DNA from: Bacteroidales bacterium
GTDB taxonomy: Bacteria; Bacteroidota; Bacteroidia; Bacteroidales; UBA932
NCBI GenBank assembly: GCA_012522855.1
Contig: JAAYJQ010000023.1
Span: forward strand, 1 to 64,000
Length of the DNA stretch: 64,000 nucleotides
Direction of reading: 5' to 3'
This document shows positions 6,880 through 16,866 of the stretch, piece after piece. Numbering within the stretch: position 1 is the first letter of the stretch; each line of letters starts with the position of its first letter. Made by a program: the position numbers and the translations under genes. The notes beneath the pieces are model-generated. The model worked only from the letters and a program-made list of their open reading frames with translations, was not told the origin of the DNA and searched no databases.

Positions 6880-9800
6880 ATGAAAAAAAGCAATTACTTT
6901 ATTCTGTTGTGCGTGCTGATGGCGTTCTCCCTGACAGCAAACGCGCAGAAAATTTCGCTGACAATGAGGAACGTCACAGTTCAGCAGGCGATCTTGGCAT
7001 TACAGAATCAAGGTTACTCGATTTCAGTAAAAACCGACGATGTCGATCTGAAAAAGGTGATCTCGATCGATGCGCAAGATCAGGAACTAAGCGCTGTAGC
7101 GGCGCAGATCTTCTCCGGCCAGAATGTGCAGTTTTCCGTAGATGGAAAGGTTCTGGTCGTCACGCAGGCTGCTGCGGAAGCCCCGAGGCAGCAAGATGCA
7201 AAGCAGCAGGTCAATGTCTCCGGAAGGGTCGTGGACCGGACCGGCGAACCCTTGATCGGGGCAGCCGTCCTTGTCAAGGGGACAGCCCGGGGCGTAAGCA
7301 CGGATGCTGCCGGCCATTACTCCATCAATGCCCTGCCCGAGGATGTCCTTGAGTTTTCTTTCATCGGATTCACCCCGATGGAAATCCCGGTGGGCATCAA
7401 TACCGTGATCAATTGCACGCTTCTGGAAGACCTGAACTTCCTCGAAGACGTCGTGGTGGTGGGATATGGAACACAGAGCAGAAAGACGCTCTCGTCGGCA
7501 ATTGCCAAAGTGGATGGCGAAAAATTGACGGGTGCCCCGGTTTCTTCCGTCGGAGAAGCTCTTAAAGGAAAGGTTACGGGGCTGCGCGTCACGTCCAACA
7601 ACAACAACGCAGGCGAGGCGCCTCGTTTCTTGATTCGCGGCGGCTCTTCCATCAACAGAAGCAATGATGCGCTTACCCTCGTGGATGGTGTAGAACGTAA
7701 CATCAGCGACCTCAACCCCAATGACATCGAGTCAATTGAGGTCTTCAAGGACGCTGCCTCTTCCGCAATCTATGGAGCCCGCGCGTCAAACGGCGTCATC
7801 GTGGTTACGACAAAGAAAGGAAATCCCTACAAGCAGCCGCAGATTGTATTTGATTCCCAGATGGGTGTGGCCAGCCCTTCCCGTCTTTGGGATTTGGCGG
7901 ATGCCACGGAGTTCTTGACCATCGTGCGCCCGGCCGCCGCCCAGGGTCCCAATGCTTCTCTTGTGCTCGACGGCCTTAACGGACCGGGCATCGGCAACAC
8001 CACTTCAACGGCTACATATTCAACACGTTACCTTAATGATGGCGAAACGGTTCCGGAGGGCTACCTCTCCATGGCAGACCCGGTGAATCCGTCCAAAACG
8101 ATTATTTACACCAACAAGAACTGGCAAAAGGAGTGGTTCCGTAATGTGTTGTATCAGAAGCAGTATGTCGGCTTGAATGGCGGTGACCAAAATCTGAAAT
8201 ACGCTGCGTCCGTCGGCTATTTGGGAGATCAGGGCATTTTGCCCATGAATAACTACGAAAACCTGACCATGCACGGCAATACTTCATTCAAGGTAACCAA
8301 AAATCTGGAAGCATCCACGACCTTCGATCTTTCTCACGGCAAAATACAACCTACCACGGACAATTATTTCGCAGCGATCGGCCGGGGACTGATGATGTCT
8401 CCTACCCACATCGGGCGATATCCTGACGGAACGTTCGCAACGGGCGGAACCAACAAGGTTCAGCAAAGCGCGGAGTTCTATTCCGCATTCTATGATCGCG
8501 CGCGGATCACGAACCAAGTTATGGGCAGCATCAACCTGAAGTGGAAAGTGACAGACTGGCTAAGCGCCAACGCGCAATACTCCTACTTTGACAACAACTA
8601 TCGCGGAAGCTACTACGCTCACGGTGAAGTTGATGGAACTCCAAACTACATCGAACAGACCCGTTCCACAACGGAGACCCGAACAGGGACGACCCGTAAT
8701 GTGTTCATCACTTATCTGACTGCCGACAAGTATTTCGGAAAACATCATCTTCAGGGAACAGCCGGCTATGACTGGAGCAAATGGCATTATGAATACCTTA
8801 CCGCCCGCAATACCGGCTCCTTGTCCGACAAGATCCCCTACCTTACGTCGGGCGGAGACAATACTTCCGGAACCATGTCCATGAGCAATCAGCGTCATGA
8901 CACTGCCTTGATCTCTTATTTCGCCCGCACACAGTACAGTTTTGCGGACAGGTATGTCTTTGCAGCCACATTCAGGGCGGATGGCTCTTCTCTCTTTCTC
9001 GGCGACAACAAGTGGGGGTATTTCCCCTCGGTTTCCGGCGCTTGGCTGATCAGCGAAGAGCCGTTCTTCGAGTCTATGACGGAGAAAATGAATATGCTCA
9101 AGTTGCGTCTCTCCTATGGCCAGACGGGCAACAACAGCATTTCCAGAACCGCTCCGTTGGGGGCTTTCAGCCAAGGCACCTATGCCGGCTACAACACCAT
9201 TCTCCCGTCCACTATGCAAAACAAGGACCTGAAATGGGAGACCACTACACAGATGGACATCGGCTTGGACATCGGCTTCTTCAATGACAGAATCCGTATG
9301 GTTCTGGACTACTACAACAAACGTACGGACGACCTGATTTTCGGAATCACATTGCCGGATACCGCCCAATTGACCAGCGTCCAGTCAAATGTCGGCAGCG
9401 TCCGTTTTTATGGAATGGAATTCGAATTGCACACTGTCAACATCAACAAGAAAGATCTCCATTGGACAACCGACTTCACCTATTCCTACAACCGCAACAG
9501 GGTTGTCGCCCTTCCTGAAGAGTACAGGTATGAAATCTTGGATATGAACGGAAACCCGACCGGGACCTTCGGTTATCGCATCGGAGGTACCGTTACCGCC
9601 AGCGGTTACCGCTACGGCGGCACAGCTGTCGGAGAACCTCTCGGAAGCATCTGGGGCTATAAGGTTGCCGGTATCCTTCAGACTGACGAACAGGCGGCGG
9701 CCGCTTATTATGATAACAGCTCACACGGTTATCGTCGCTCGGACGGTCTGTCCATCCAAGGACGCAAGGACGCAGGCGACTTTGAATGGGTCAACCGCTA

Positions 9801-10422
9801 CGGAACCGCAAAAACAGCGGACGGAAAGGAACAGATTGACGGTACCGACCTGTTCCTGATCGGCAATGTAATGCCTCATTCCATCGGCGGCATCAACAAC
9901 ACCATCAATTGGAAGCGGCTCACATTCAATATCTATTTCGATTATGCGCTCGGACATTCGATCTACAACTACATGAAGACACGCATGATGCAGAACACGC
10001 TCGGATATTCGAATGCCAATATTGACGTCCGTTTGTTCAACAATTCTTGGCGAAAGCCGGGCGACGATGCGACAACGGCCCGTTTCTTCCCGAATGACGC
10101 GGACTACGGCAACCGCAACTACTCCCGCGCCTCGGATTGGAACATCGAGCGGGCAGACTATCTTTGCCTGCGAGACGCCTCCGTATTCTACGATCTGCCT
10201 GACCGTTGGGCCAACTTCCTGCATATGAAGAAATTTACGGTGGGAATCACCGGCAACACGCTTTGGTACTTTACAAGGGTAAGCGGTGCCATCTCTCCTG
10301 AGACAGGCATCTCAACCGATTCCGGCTCGAACATGTATTCATCGACGAACAATGCGGGAGCCAGCGGAAACCTAGTTCCCTCAACAAGGAAAGTGCTGTT
10401 CAACATCAAGCTTACATTCTAA
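6880..10422 (+). CDS. SusC/RagA-type TonB-linked outer membrane receptor with N-terminal STN and carboxypeptidase-regulatory-like domains
   Basis: STN region (ISLTMRNVTVQQAILALQNQGYSISVKTDDVDLKKVISIDAQDQELS), VSGRVVDRTGEPLIGAAVLVKGTARGVSTDAAGHYSI, VVVGYGTQSRKTLSSAIAKVDGEKL, ESIEVFKDAASSAIYGARASNGVIVVTTKKG. Confidence 0.97.
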   Translation: MKKSNYFILLCVLMAFSLTANAQKISLTMRNVTVQQAILALQNQGYSISVKTDDVDLKKVISIDAQDQELSAVAAQIFSGQNVQFSVDGKVLVVTQAAAEAPRQQDAKQQVNVSGRVVDRTGEPLIGAAVLVKGTARGVSTDAAGHYSINALPEDVLEFSFIGFTPMEIPVGINTVINCTLLEDLNFLEDVVVVGYGTQSRKTLSSAIAKVDGEKLTGAPVSSVGEALKGKVTGLRVTSNNNNAGEAPRFLIRGGSSINRSNDALTLVDGVERNISDLNPNDIESIEVFKDAASSAIYGARASNGVIVVTTKKGNPYKQPQIVFDSQMGVASPSRLWDLADATEFLTIVRPAAAQGPNASLVLDGLNGPGIGNTTSTATYSTRYLNDGETVPEGYLSMADPVNPSKTIIYTNKNWQKEWFRNVLYQKQYVGLNGGDQNLKYAASVGYLGDQGILPMNNYENLTMHGNTSFKVTKNLEASTTFDLSHGKIQPTTDNYFAAIGRGLMMSPTHIGRYPDGTFATGGTNKVQQSAEFYSAFYDRARITNQVMGSINLKWKVTDWLSANAQYSYFDNNYRGSYYAHGEVDGTPNYIEQTRSTTETRTGTTRNVFITYLTADKYFGKHHLQGTAGYDWSKWHYEYLTARNTGSLSDKIPYLTSGGDNTSGTMSMSNQRHDTALISYFARTQYSFADRYVFAATFRADGSSLFLGDNKWGYFPSVSGAWLISEEPFFESMTEKMNMLKLRLSYGQTGNNSISRTAPLGAFSQGTYAGYNTILPSTMQNKDLKWETTTQMDIGLDIGFFNDRIRMVLDYYNKRTDDLIFGITLPDTAQLTSVQSNVGSVRFYGMEFELHTVNINKKDLHWTTDFTYSYNRNRVVALPEEYRYEILDMNGNPTGTFGYRIGGTVTASGYRYGGTAVGEPLGSIWGYKVAGILQTDEQAAAAYYDNSSHGYRRSDGLSIQGRKDAGDFEWVNRYGTAKTADGKEQIDGTDLFLIGNVMPHSIGGINNTINWKRLTFNIYFDYALGHSIYNYMKTRMMQNTLGYSNANIDVRLFNNSWRKPGDDATTARFFPNDADYGNRNYSRASDWNIERADYLCLRDASVFYDLPDRWANFLHMKKFTVGITGNTLWYFTRVSGAISPETGISTDSGSNMYSSTNNAGASGNLVPSTRKVLFNIKLTF

Positions 10423-10433
10423 TTCTTGCGACA

Positions 10434-11933
10434 ATGAAAAAGACTTATATATCTATCTTGACAGCGGTTCTTTGCCTGACCTGCCTGCCGGCCTGCCACG
10501 GCGACCTGGATATCGTCTATGATAACGCGCTCTCGGCCAGCAACATGTGGAAGGATCCTTCTGACTTGGAGCAGTCTGTTCCCGGTATCTATCAGAGAGT
10601 ACGAAGCTTCTTCTCTTCAAGTGAAGCCAACGTCTTCTATTACGGAGAAGTCCGTCTCGGAGACTACATGTGGGGCCCGTCTCTCAAAGACAAGGTGCAG
10701 GACAATTTCAAGATTTCCTGCCGTCATCAAACGCTGACACCCAGCAACACGATCGGTTGGTCCAACGCCTACAATGCAATTGACCAAGCGAACGCTGTGC
10801 TGGCACATTCTTCCAGTTGCAACGCTACGGAGGCGATGGTGAACTGGGCCAATGCGCAGGCATATTTCGCGCGGGCGTTCGTGTATTTCTATGTGGTGCG
10901 CCTTTGGGGCGAAGTTCCCTTGAACCTGCTTCCCGTAGAAGGAACAAGCCAGGAGGAAACCTATCCTTTCCAAGCGGCGCCGGAAGCCGTCTATGAGCAG
11001 ATCGGCAAAGATATCGCGGCTTGTGAGGCTTGCGGTGATGTTCTGGGCAGCGACAAGTATTTCGGAACAAAGGATGCCTTGAATATGCTGAAGGCAGAAT
11101 ACGCCCTCTGGATGTATTCCGTAAGGAACGGAGGGGACTCATACCTTGCTCTGGCGGAAACTGCGCTTAACGCGATCGGGATATCCGACCTCAAGCTTCT
11201 GAGCGACTATTCCAAGATCTTCGACCGCAACAACCGCAAAAATGCCGAAGTGATCTTCGCGATAAACAATACATCAACCAGCACCGCCGGTTATCAAGTG
11301 TTCTTTTGCCACACATCCAATGGTATCAAGAGCACGTATCGCCAGAATCCTGTCCCGATTTCATCCACGCAATGGTGGCACTATTCAAAGGACTTCCACG
11401 ATCTGCTGCTGGCAAGCAAGGCCGCCGGGGACAAGCGGGTTGACACGAACCTGAGTGTCGGCAACTACGGGGCTGACGGTGGCGAAATCAGCTGGTGCAA
11501 CAAGCTCCTCGGCGATATGGGCGGAAGCACCGTCGTCTTCGACAACGATCTTCTCTACAGCCGCTATGCGCTTGCGGTGATGATGCACGCTGAACTCAAG
11601 TACTACCAGGGAAAGTATTCCGAGGCATTGACGTCTCTGAACCTGATTGCAAAACGCGCCTACGGCAAGGACAACGTGTACACATCAACCTCACAGGCAG
11701 ACGTCCTGAACGCGATTGTCAAGGAATATTTCCTTGAGTTCCCGGCTGAAGGCGTCATCTGGTGGGCTCTTATCCGTACCGGAAAGATTTGGGAATATGT
11801 CCCTAACTCCGAGATTCCGGGAGAAACGTTCGGAGATCTGCGCGCAAAGAACGCGAATATTCTTTTATGGCCGATTCCGCAGGGTTCCCTCAACAAGAAC
11901 ACGAACCTGCATCAGATCAAAGGCTGGGAGTAA
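10434..11933 (+). CDS. SusD/RagB family nutrient-binding lipoprotein
   Basis: Lipobox LPACHGD, SusD pattern NAIDQANAVLAHS...AQAYFARAFVYFYVVRLWGEVPLNL, C-term LLWPIPQGSLNKNTNLHQIKGWE. Confidence 0.95.
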   Translation: MKKTYISILTAVLCLTCLPACHGDLDIVYDNALSASNMWKDPSDLEQSVPGIYQRVRSFFSSSEANVFYYGEVRLGDYMWGPSLKDKVQDNFKISCRHQTLTPSNTIGWSNAYNAIDQANAVLAHSSSCNATEAMVNWANAQAYFARAFVYFYVVRLWGEVPLNLLPVEGTSQEETYPFQAAPEAVYEQIGKDIAACEACGDVLGSDKYFGTKDALNMLKAEYALWMYSVRNGGDSYLALAETALNAIGISDLKLLSDYSKIFDRNNRKNAEVIFAINNTSTSTAGYQVFFCHTSNGIKSTYRQNPVPISSTQWWHYSKDFHDLLLASKAAGDKRVDTNLSVGNYGADGGEISWCNKLLGDMGGSTVVFDNDLLYSRYALAVMMHAELKYYQGKYSEALTSLNLIAKRAYGKDNVYTSTSQADVLNAIVKEYFLEFPAEGVIWWALIRTGKIWEYVPNSEIPGETFGDLRAKNANILLWPIPQGSLNKNTNLHQIKGWE

Positions 11934-11951
11934 TTCAAAAGCAAAAAGATT

Positions 11952-12383
11952 ATGAAAATGAATATCTTAAAATGGTTTTTACCTGTCCTGTTTGTTTTAG
12001 GAATGGCCGCAGCCTGTGACAAGGATCTCAATATGGACGGGGCTGACACGACGTCCCTGCGGGTGTCCGTTACGCCGGCGCCTGGTACTATATCCGCTGC
12101 CGGAACAAGTTTCACGGCGGCCGTGATCGTGAATCAGGGTCAGAAATTTGAAGTTCCCTGGACGGTGTCCGTGGACAACAATCCGTCATGGATTACAGTT
12201 GAGACGACAACATTGGACAGAACCTTTACCGGAACCTACGGCGGAGACGATGCGTCCTACACGGTGGCAGGCATCAAGGTTACCGTTTCGCCCAATAATA
12301 CAGGCGCGAAACGAATGGCGAACCTGCGTTTTACCGTGGCGGACAACAGTTCCGTCATCTACACGATCAATCAGGCGCAGTAA
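11952..12383 (+). CDS. BACON-domain lipoprotein
   Basis: Lipobox MAAACDKD and one BACON-like repeat ending NLRFTVADNSSVIYTINQAQ. Confidence 0.75.
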   Translation: MKMNILKWFLPVLFVLGMAAACDKDLNMDGADTTSLRVSVTPAPGTISAAGTSFTAAVIVNQGQKFEVPWTVSVDNNPSWITVETTTLDRTFTGTYGGDDASYTVAGIKVTVSPNNTGAKRMANLRFTVADNSSVIYTINQAQ

Positions 12384-13333
12384 TGAAGACCGGAAAATTC
12401 TTGACAACAGTTCTGGCGGCAACTTTGATGGCGCTTCAGCCGACAAGTTGCAATCCCAAACTGAACATAGAGCCCGTCAAGCCGGTCACTCCGACAACTG
12501 ATCCGAACGGCGATGAAGGTGACGAAACCATAGACCTTCCGACAGAGCCCGCCTCTTGCACGAACAAGATTGTAGCGCATCGCGGAGGTTCTTCCGAATG
12601 CGGCGCCCCGGACAATTCCCGAACGTCGTTGAAGTATGCGATGGGCCTGAAGTGCTATGCGATGGAATGCGACATCTACTGGACAAAGGACAATGACATT
12701 GTCGTCGCACATGCGACGGACACGTATTTCATCAACAATCTCAAACCTTGGGAGCATACACTCGAGGAACTGCGCAAGGCCGGAAAACTCTCCAACGGAG
12801 AAGAATTGCCGTCCCTGACTGAGTTTCTGGATATCGTCCAGGTCGAGGGAAACTGCACCAAGCTGTGCCTTGACATCAAGAACCTTGACGGAACGCTTAC
12901 GGATTATCCGATAAAGGCTGTCCAGAGAGCTTGTGAGATTATTGCGGCTAGAAAGGCCGAAAAGTTCTGTGAGTTTATCTGTACCAGCAACACAGCTGTG
13001 GCGGCCGCGGCGGCGGTTTGCCAAACAAAATACGGGATTCCTGTCGGCTGGATGTCCAACTCCGAACCGCATGTTCACCTGTCAAAAGGATTCACCTGGG
13101 CGAACCTCAGCACGGTCTACATCGAGCCGTACGGTACCCACGCTACGCAACGGACGATCGACCAGTACCTGAACGCCGGCATGGAGTTCAGCGTATACAA
13201 CGTCGACAAGCAAAAAGGTGATGGAAACGCCGCCTACAGCGATGAGGCCGTCGCCTACTTTGTCAGCCGCTACAAGGATCTCCGCTGCATTTGTACCAAT
13301 TATCCGAAATGGCTTCTTTCCAAAGTACAATAA
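12383..13333 (+). CDS. Glycerophosphodiester phosphodiesterase family lipoprotein
   Basis: NKIVAHRGGSSECGAPDNSRTSLKYAMGLKCYAMECDIYWTKDNDIVVAHATDTY: GDPD catalytic HR...E.D signature; lipobox QPTSCN. Confidence 0.92.
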   Translation: MKTGKFLTTVLAATLMALQPTSCNPKLNIEPVKPVTPTTDPNGDEGDETIDLPTEPASCTNKIVAHRGGSSECGAPDNSRTSLKYAMGLKCYAMECDIYWTKDNDIVVAHATDTYFINNLKPWEHTLEELRKAGKLSNGEELPSLTEFLDIVQVEGNCTKLCLDIKNLDGTLTDYPIKAVQRACEIIAARKAEKFCEFICTSNTAVAAAAAVCQTKYGIPVGWMSNSEPHVHLSKGFTWANLSTVYIEPYGTHATQRTIDQYLNAGMEFSVYNVDKQKGDGNAAYSDEAVAYFVSRYKDLRCICTNYPKWLLSKVQ

Positions 13334-13344
13334 AGTTTAATATT

Positions 13345-16300
13345 ATGGACATAAAGCATTACTTAGCAATACTATTCATTTCCTTACCATTTGCATCTTC
13401 CTGTTTACAGCAGGTGGAAACCGTTCCTGAATCCAAGGCGGTGGTAGCGTTTGGCTCCGAGGAGGTCGCTGTCCCTGCAGCTGCATCCGATCTGACGGTT
13501 GCGGTGAATGCCAATTGCGATTGGACCGCTTCTACAGAAGATTCCTGGATTCAAGTCGCTCCTCCGACAGGAACCAAAGCAACGAAATCCATAACACTTT
13601 CCGTCGCGGAGAACACGATTGAGGAAACGCCCCGTTCAGGCCAGGTCACACTGATAGGAAACGGTGTGGCCGCGACACTGAAAGTCAATCAGGCCGCTCC
13701 TGCAGGTCCTGTTCCTCCGGGAACAGAGCTTTATACAGCAGAGGATTTCATGACCTTCCTGCAACTTGCGCAGGACTTCACTCCCGCTGACGTTACGATC
13801 GTCTTCAACGACATCGATCTGGGAGGAGCCACTATTCCTTCGGTTGCCGCGTATTCAGGCATCCTTGAAGGCCGGAATCACAAGATCTACAATTTCAAGA
13901 TCGCGTCTGATTCCGAGTCCGCTGGCCTTTTCCTTACCAACAACGGCATCATCAAGGACCTGATTTTCGGTTCCTCCGACGGAACAAAGTATGACGGTGT
14001 CAGCCAGATTGCCGCAGCTGACGGAAAGGGCGGAGGAAGCATCGGTCTTGTCGCCGTCAACACAGGGACAATTGAGAATGTGACCAATTTCGCCACCATC
14101 AAGTTCGTCGCGGCATCCGTTACCGGCAAGGTCGGAATCGGTGGTATAGCAGGGACGGCAGGCGCTGGAGAAAAGGGCGCTTCCGTTCTCAAGAACTGCA
14201 CGAACAAAGCTTCCATCCTGGCTTCCGGCACGCTTGCGCAGGAAACCTCTATAGGAGGAGTTGTCGGTTATGTCGCCGCTGCGGGAACTTCGATGGAGTC
14301 TTGCACCAACGATGCCGACATCAGCATCGGCATTCCCGTCAAAAAGGTCTTCATGATCGGGGGTGTACTCGGAAGAACAGACAATGGCGGGACCTTCGAT
14401 AAACTCGTCAATAACGGAGAAGTATCTTATATTCAAGAAGACGCGCCATCAACCTGGATGGGTATCGCGGGCGTTGTCGGAGCCATTTACAAGGGTGGCG
14501 TCTTGACGAACTCGACCAACAATGGTGCCGTGTCGTCCAATCTCCAGCAGGTGAACCGCATCGGCGGAATCCTCGGTGTATTGAACACGGGCGGAAAGGT
14601 TGAAGGCTGTACCAACAACGCTCCCGTTACGCTCGATCAAGCTCAACCCAACGGCAATTGGCAGGCAGTCGGCGGTATTGTCGGATTCCAAGAGAAGAGC
14701 GCCGCCGAACTCGATAACATCGTCGCCGCCAACACCAATAAGGGCGATATCTCGGTCTCCATAGAAAACACGACAACCCATGCCAACAAGGTCTCTGCCG
14801 GTGGCGTGATCGGTGCCGCATGCCGAGAACTTAAAGCAATGGACAACACCAACCTTGGCGATGTCACCGTCGTGAACAGGGCTGCCGGCGCTGTCTACGC
14901 AGGCGGTATCTATGGCGGCCTGTACAAGTTCCCCACCGTGATTTCAACATCCGGAAATGTGAATGCCGGAAAGATTTCGGCATCGACTTCAGACAATGCC
15001 GCGGTGTACGCCGGCGGTGTGGCAGGTTATATTGCCGGAGCGGGTGGCGGCGATGCCAACAAAGTGACAATCAATCTCACCAACGAGAAGAATACCGGTG
15101 ATGTTGTATGTGCAAATGCTCCGACCGCCGGTTCCATCGCCGGTTTCAACGGCAACGGAAAACTGGTTGACAGCCAAGTCGGCGGTACCGTCAACGGCGT
15201 AGCCGTTACGGCTGCCAATATGGCCGCTCTCATCCAGGGATCCTCCAGTACAGGCACTTACGAGAATCCTACCGCACTCTCCGGCGGTGTGGTCGAGGGC
15301 AACGGCATCAAGAATGCGGATGATCTCAGGGCTTTTCTCACAGCCTCTGACTATTCACAATGGTCAGAAGAGGGTGTCGTGAGAGTTCTTGCGGACATTG
15401 ACGCCTCGTCCATTGAATCGCTTCAGATCGCGAACATCGCAGCGGGTGTTGTGATCGACGGCCTCGGCCACAAGATCTACAACATCAGGTCTGTGTCCCA
15501 TGAAACCACGACCGGCGTCATTCTCGTCAACAACGGCACCGTCAAGAATCTCTATTTCGGAACAAAGGATGGTCTGAAATACGATGGCGTGAGCCTCATC
15601 AGCGCCGCAGAAGGCAAGGGTGGCGACCAAACCGGCCTTGTGGCCGTGAATAACGGCACGCTTGAAAACATCACCACTTTCGCTGCCGTTGAATTTGTTG
15701 CCGGGCCTTCCTCCGTTTCGGAGGTCGGCGTAGGTTGCCTTGTCGGAGAGACCAGGGAAAACTCTGTCATCAAGAATTGTGTCAATAAGGCGGAACTCAG
15801 GGTTTCAGGCGTTGCCACCAAGCAGATGGACTTCGGCGGCCTTGTAGGCTTTGCGACCGGAGATGGCGCCCGGGTGATGGATTGCAGCAATGAGGCCCCG
15901 GTGAAAATCACCGCCAAAGTTGCCAAAGTATTCCACTTCGGAGGTCTTGTCGGCAGAACAAACGGACTTGTTTCAATTGAGAATTGTCATAACAGGGCTG
16001 ACGTCACCTATGAACAGAGTGAAGATCCTTCGACTTGGATGAGCATCGGGGGCGTCGTAGGTTCTGTTTATGTGGGCGGAAATATTCTAAACTCTAACAA
16101 TACGGGGGCGATTTATTCGAATTCCCAACAGGTCGTCCGCATGGGTGGCATCACCGGTGTCCTGAACACGGGAGGCGCCGTTTCCGGCTGTGTCAACGAA
16201 GGCACCTTGACCCTCAGCCAGACGGCAAACGGAAATTGGCAGAGTGTAGGCGGCATTGTCGGCTTCCAGGAAAAGAGCAAGACCGAAAAGGACAATGTCA

Positions 16301-16863
16301 TTTCGGGCAACACCAACAAGGGTTCTATAACGGTCTCCCTTGAAAACACGACGACCCATGCGAACAAGGTGGGTGTCGGCGGCATCATTGGTGAAGGCTG
16401 TCTTGCCCTGAGCGTCAAAAACAACACCAATACAGCCCCCGTCAAGGTAACCAATGCGGCTGCCGGAGCCGTTTGGGCAGGCGGTATCTATGGCGCCCTC
16501 ATCAAGAACAAGCAGGAGATCGAGTGCTCCGGCAACACAAACTCCGGATCGGTGACTGCCTCGACTTCCGACAACGCAGCGGCTGCGGCCGGCGGTGTCG
16601 TAGGTTACATTGCAGGATCAAGCGGAGGAGATGCCAACACTGTGGTCTTGACGCTGAAGAACGAGAAGAGCACGGGATCCGTCACTTGCGGCAATGCAGA
16701 GGCGACAGGAGCCATCGCCGGGAACAATGCCGGCGGCGCCCTTGATTCTTGCATTGCAGGTGGTTCAGTCAACGGCACGGCCGTTACGGAAGCCAACCTT
16801 GGAACCCTTGTGCAGGGTTCCGTAAGCACGGGAACCGTTTCAGGAACCACTTTGGCCCAGTAA
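13345..16863 (+). CDS. Large lipoprotein: BACON domain followed by two tandem GLUG-like/beta-helix modules
   Basis: Start at MDIKHYLAILFISLPFASSC (lipobox). BACON region VNANCDWTASTEDSWIQVAPPTG...LKVNQAAP. Two homologous halves, each with many GGIVG/GGVVG turns (TVKNLYFG, NGNWQSVGGIVGFQEKS, ENTTTHANKV). Confidence 0.85.
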   Translation: MDIKHYLAILFISLPFASSCLQQVETVPESKAVVAFGSEEVAVPAAASDLTVAVNANCDWTASTEDSWIQVAPPTGTKATKSITLSVAENTIEETPRSGQVTLIGNGVAATLKVNQAAPAGPVPPGTELYTAEDFMTFLQLAQDFTPADVTIVFNDIDLGGATIPSVAAYSGILEGRNHKIYNFKIASDSESAGLFLTNNGIIKDLIFGSSDGTKYDGVSQIAAADGKGGGSIGLVAVNTGTIENVTNFATIKFVAASVTGKVGIGGIAGTAGAGEKGASVLKNCTNKASILASGTLAQETSIGGVVGYVAAAGTSMESCTNDADISIGIPVKKVFMIGGVLGRTDNGGTFDKLVNNGEVSYIQEDAPSTWMGIAGVVGAIYKGGVLTNSTNNGAVSSNLQQVNRIGGILGVLNTGGKVEGCTNNAPVTLDQAQPNGNWQAVGGIVGFQEKSAAELDNIVAANTNKGDISVSIENTTTHANKVSAGGVIGAACRELKAMDNTNLGDVTVVNRAAGAVYAGGIYGGLYKFPTVISTSGNVNAGKISASTSDNAAVYAGGVAGYIAGAGGGDANKVTINLTNEKNTGDVVCANAPTAGSIAGFNGNGKLVDSQVGGTVNGVAVTAANMAALIQGSSSTGTYENPTALSGGVVEGNGIKNADDLRAFLTASDYSQWSEEGVVRVLADIDASSIESLQIANIAAGVVIDGLGHKIYNIRSVSHETTTGVILVNNGTVKNLYFGTKDGLKYDGVSLISAAEGKGGDQTGLVAVNNGTLENITTFAAVEFVAGPSSVSEVGVGCLVGETRENSVIKNCVNKAELRVSGVATKQMDFGGLVGFATGDGARVMDCSNEAPVKITAKVAKVFHFGGLVGRTNGLVSIENCHNRADVTYEQSEDPSTWMSIGGVVGSVYVGGNILNSNNTGAIYSNSQQVVRMGGITGVLNTGGAVSGCVNEGTLTLSQTANGNWQSVGGIVGFQEKSKTEKDNVISGNTNKGSITVSLENTTTHANKVGVGGIIGEGCLALSVKNNTNTAPVKVTNAAAGAVWAGGIYGALIKNKQEIECSGNTNSGSVTASTSDNAAAAAGGVVGYIAGSSGGDANTVVLTLKNEKSTGSVTCGNAEATGAIAGNNAGGALDSCIAGGSVNGTAVTEANLGTLVQGSVSTGTVSGTTLAQ

Positions 16864-16866
16864 GTG

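Noticed and set aside
12933-13221. Overlapping alternative-frame ORFs inside the GDPD gene
   Set aside because: Short, arginine/serine-rich shadow frames within a confident CDS.
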